NCBI GenBank assembly: GCA_016650435.1
Contig: JAENVT010000328.1
Span: 1-6,814 of the forward strand
Source: Ilumatobacteraceae bacterium
GTDB lineage: Bacteria > Actinomycetota > Acidimicrobiia > Acidimicrobiales > Ilumatobacteraceae
Reading direction: 5' to 3'
DNA: 6,814 bases
Below, piece by piece: positions 6,467-6,814 of the stretch. A program made the position numbers and the translations under genes. The stretch's first letter is position 1, and every line of letters begins with the position of its first letter. The notes beneath the pieces were generated by a model. That model saw nothing but the letters and a program-made list of their open reading frames with translations, was not told where the DNA came from and made no database searches.

Positions 6467-6660
6467 TGTCCGTCCGCTCTTTTGGCCAGAATCCGTAGAT
6501 ATCTGGGATAGTTCCATCGACGTGCGGGTTTCGCTCTTACTCCTCGCTGGCGAAGCGACCAATTACAGCCAGCGGATCTCTGCATCCACGTATCACTCAC
6601 GGTAGCGGCGTGTGCCACACAGTGAAATGGGCCGTTCGGATCAATTCGGCATGTTGCCAC
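6467..6660 (-). promoter_or_regulatory. Upstream region of the surface-protein gene with leader inverted repeat
   Basis: This 194-bp stretch must hold the promoter of the surface gene, because a hairpin closes off rimM upstream. On the minus strand CGCTGGC and GCCAGCG (6568-6574 and 6545-6551) can form a 7-bp stem around 16 nt. GAGGAG begins within the second arm, but lies about 22 nt before the ATG at 6515-6517, too far for a normal ribosome-binding site. TGTAAT inside the loop resembles a -10 box, but no convincing -35 was found. I do not recognise a known riboswitch. Confidence 0.35.
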
Positions 6661-6680
6661 GCGCGTTTGAGCAAACGCGC
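6661..6680 (-). terminator. Hairpin directly after rimM
   Basis: The inverted repeat GCGCGTTTG-AG-CAAACGCGC abuts the rimM stop codon. It can fold as an 8-bp stem with a 4-nt loop. No T-run follows on the minus strand (next bases GTGGCAAC), which is common for actinobacterial terminator-like hairpins. Its position suggests the upstream ribosomal operon ends here, or that the mRNA 3' end is stabilised, leaving the surface gene and trmD to use other promoters. Confidence 0.65.
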
Positions 6681-6814
6681 TTAGAGGTCGAAAAGCCCGT
6701 CTGGCGGGTCGATGGTCGTCGTGCCGGCCCTACAACTCACGACGAACGTCACCGGGATCAGGGCGCCAGTATCGAGCTCGAGGATGTCGTGCGCTGGGTT
6801 GTCGATAACTGCCA
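6681..6814 (-). CDS. rimM: Ribosome maturation factor RimM, C-terminal part (cut by window edge)
   Basis: Only the last 43 residues are present. They read AVIDNPAHDILELDTG, then ALIPVTFVV and finally TIDPPDGLFDL before the stop. This matches the end of the RimM PRC-barrel domain, whose hallmarks are an early NPA-x-D-(I/L)-L segment, a central LIP followed by FV, and a terminal (D/P)PxGL-(F/L)-DL. RimM binds S19 and helps mature the 30S head. In most bacteria trmD and rplS follow directly, and finding all three on the same strand here supports the call. The reading is too short for the standard ORF length filters but is open throughout. Confidence 0.88.
   Translation of the reverse strand, partial: AVIDNPAHDILELDTGALIPVTFVVSCRAGTTTIDPPDGLFDL

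Noticed and set aside
6467..6660. Known riboswitch upstream of the surface gene
   Set aside because: I compared it by eye with the c-di-GMP-I and c-di-AMP consensus elements and found no convincing match.

Overview
The window looks like a chromosomal segment of a high-GC actinobacterium. I infer class Acidimicrobiia (Ilumatobacter-like) from the actinobacterial DUF2469 protein beside ribosomal genes, the LPxTG surface protein built from DUF5979-like and DUF11-like modules, and the AbiEi/DUF559-type protein. This placement comes from family knowledge, not from a search.

Both ends hold a housekeeping block read on the minus strand: the C-terminal end of rimM at the right edge, then, about 5.4 kb away, trmD, rplS and the start of a DUF2469 gene at the left edge. 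RimM (16S rRNA/30S maturation), TrmD (tRNA m1G37 methyltransferase) and L19 normally sit together in a ribosome/tRNA operon. Here rimM and trmD are separated by accessory DNA, with a hairpin directly after the rimM stop codon.

The separating DNA holds three genes. A small DUF952 protein (+) starts only 21 nt from the divergent trmD start. Next is a 303-aa protein (+) with an AbiEi-type winged helix and a DUF559/Vsr-like nuclease domain; it is enclosed by about 50-bp inverted repeats, each with its own internal palindrome. Last is a 1202-aa secreted, sortase-anchored surface protein (-) with a signal peptide, ten two-cysteine Ig-like domains, a DUF5979-like domain, a DUF11-like domain and an LPRTG sorting signal. 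A strong intrinsic terminator for the surface gene lies between the two convergent genes.

The most notable object is the roughly 1.06-kb cassette at 1697-2754: one DNA-binding/nuclease-like gene between hairpin-bearing terminal inverted repeats. It could be an undescribed mobile or selfish unit, or an autoregulated gene between palindromic operators or terminators. Other points worth checking are the split rimM-trmD locus, a Glu in place of the catalytic Asp of TrmD, and an alternating A/B domain pattern in the surface protein.
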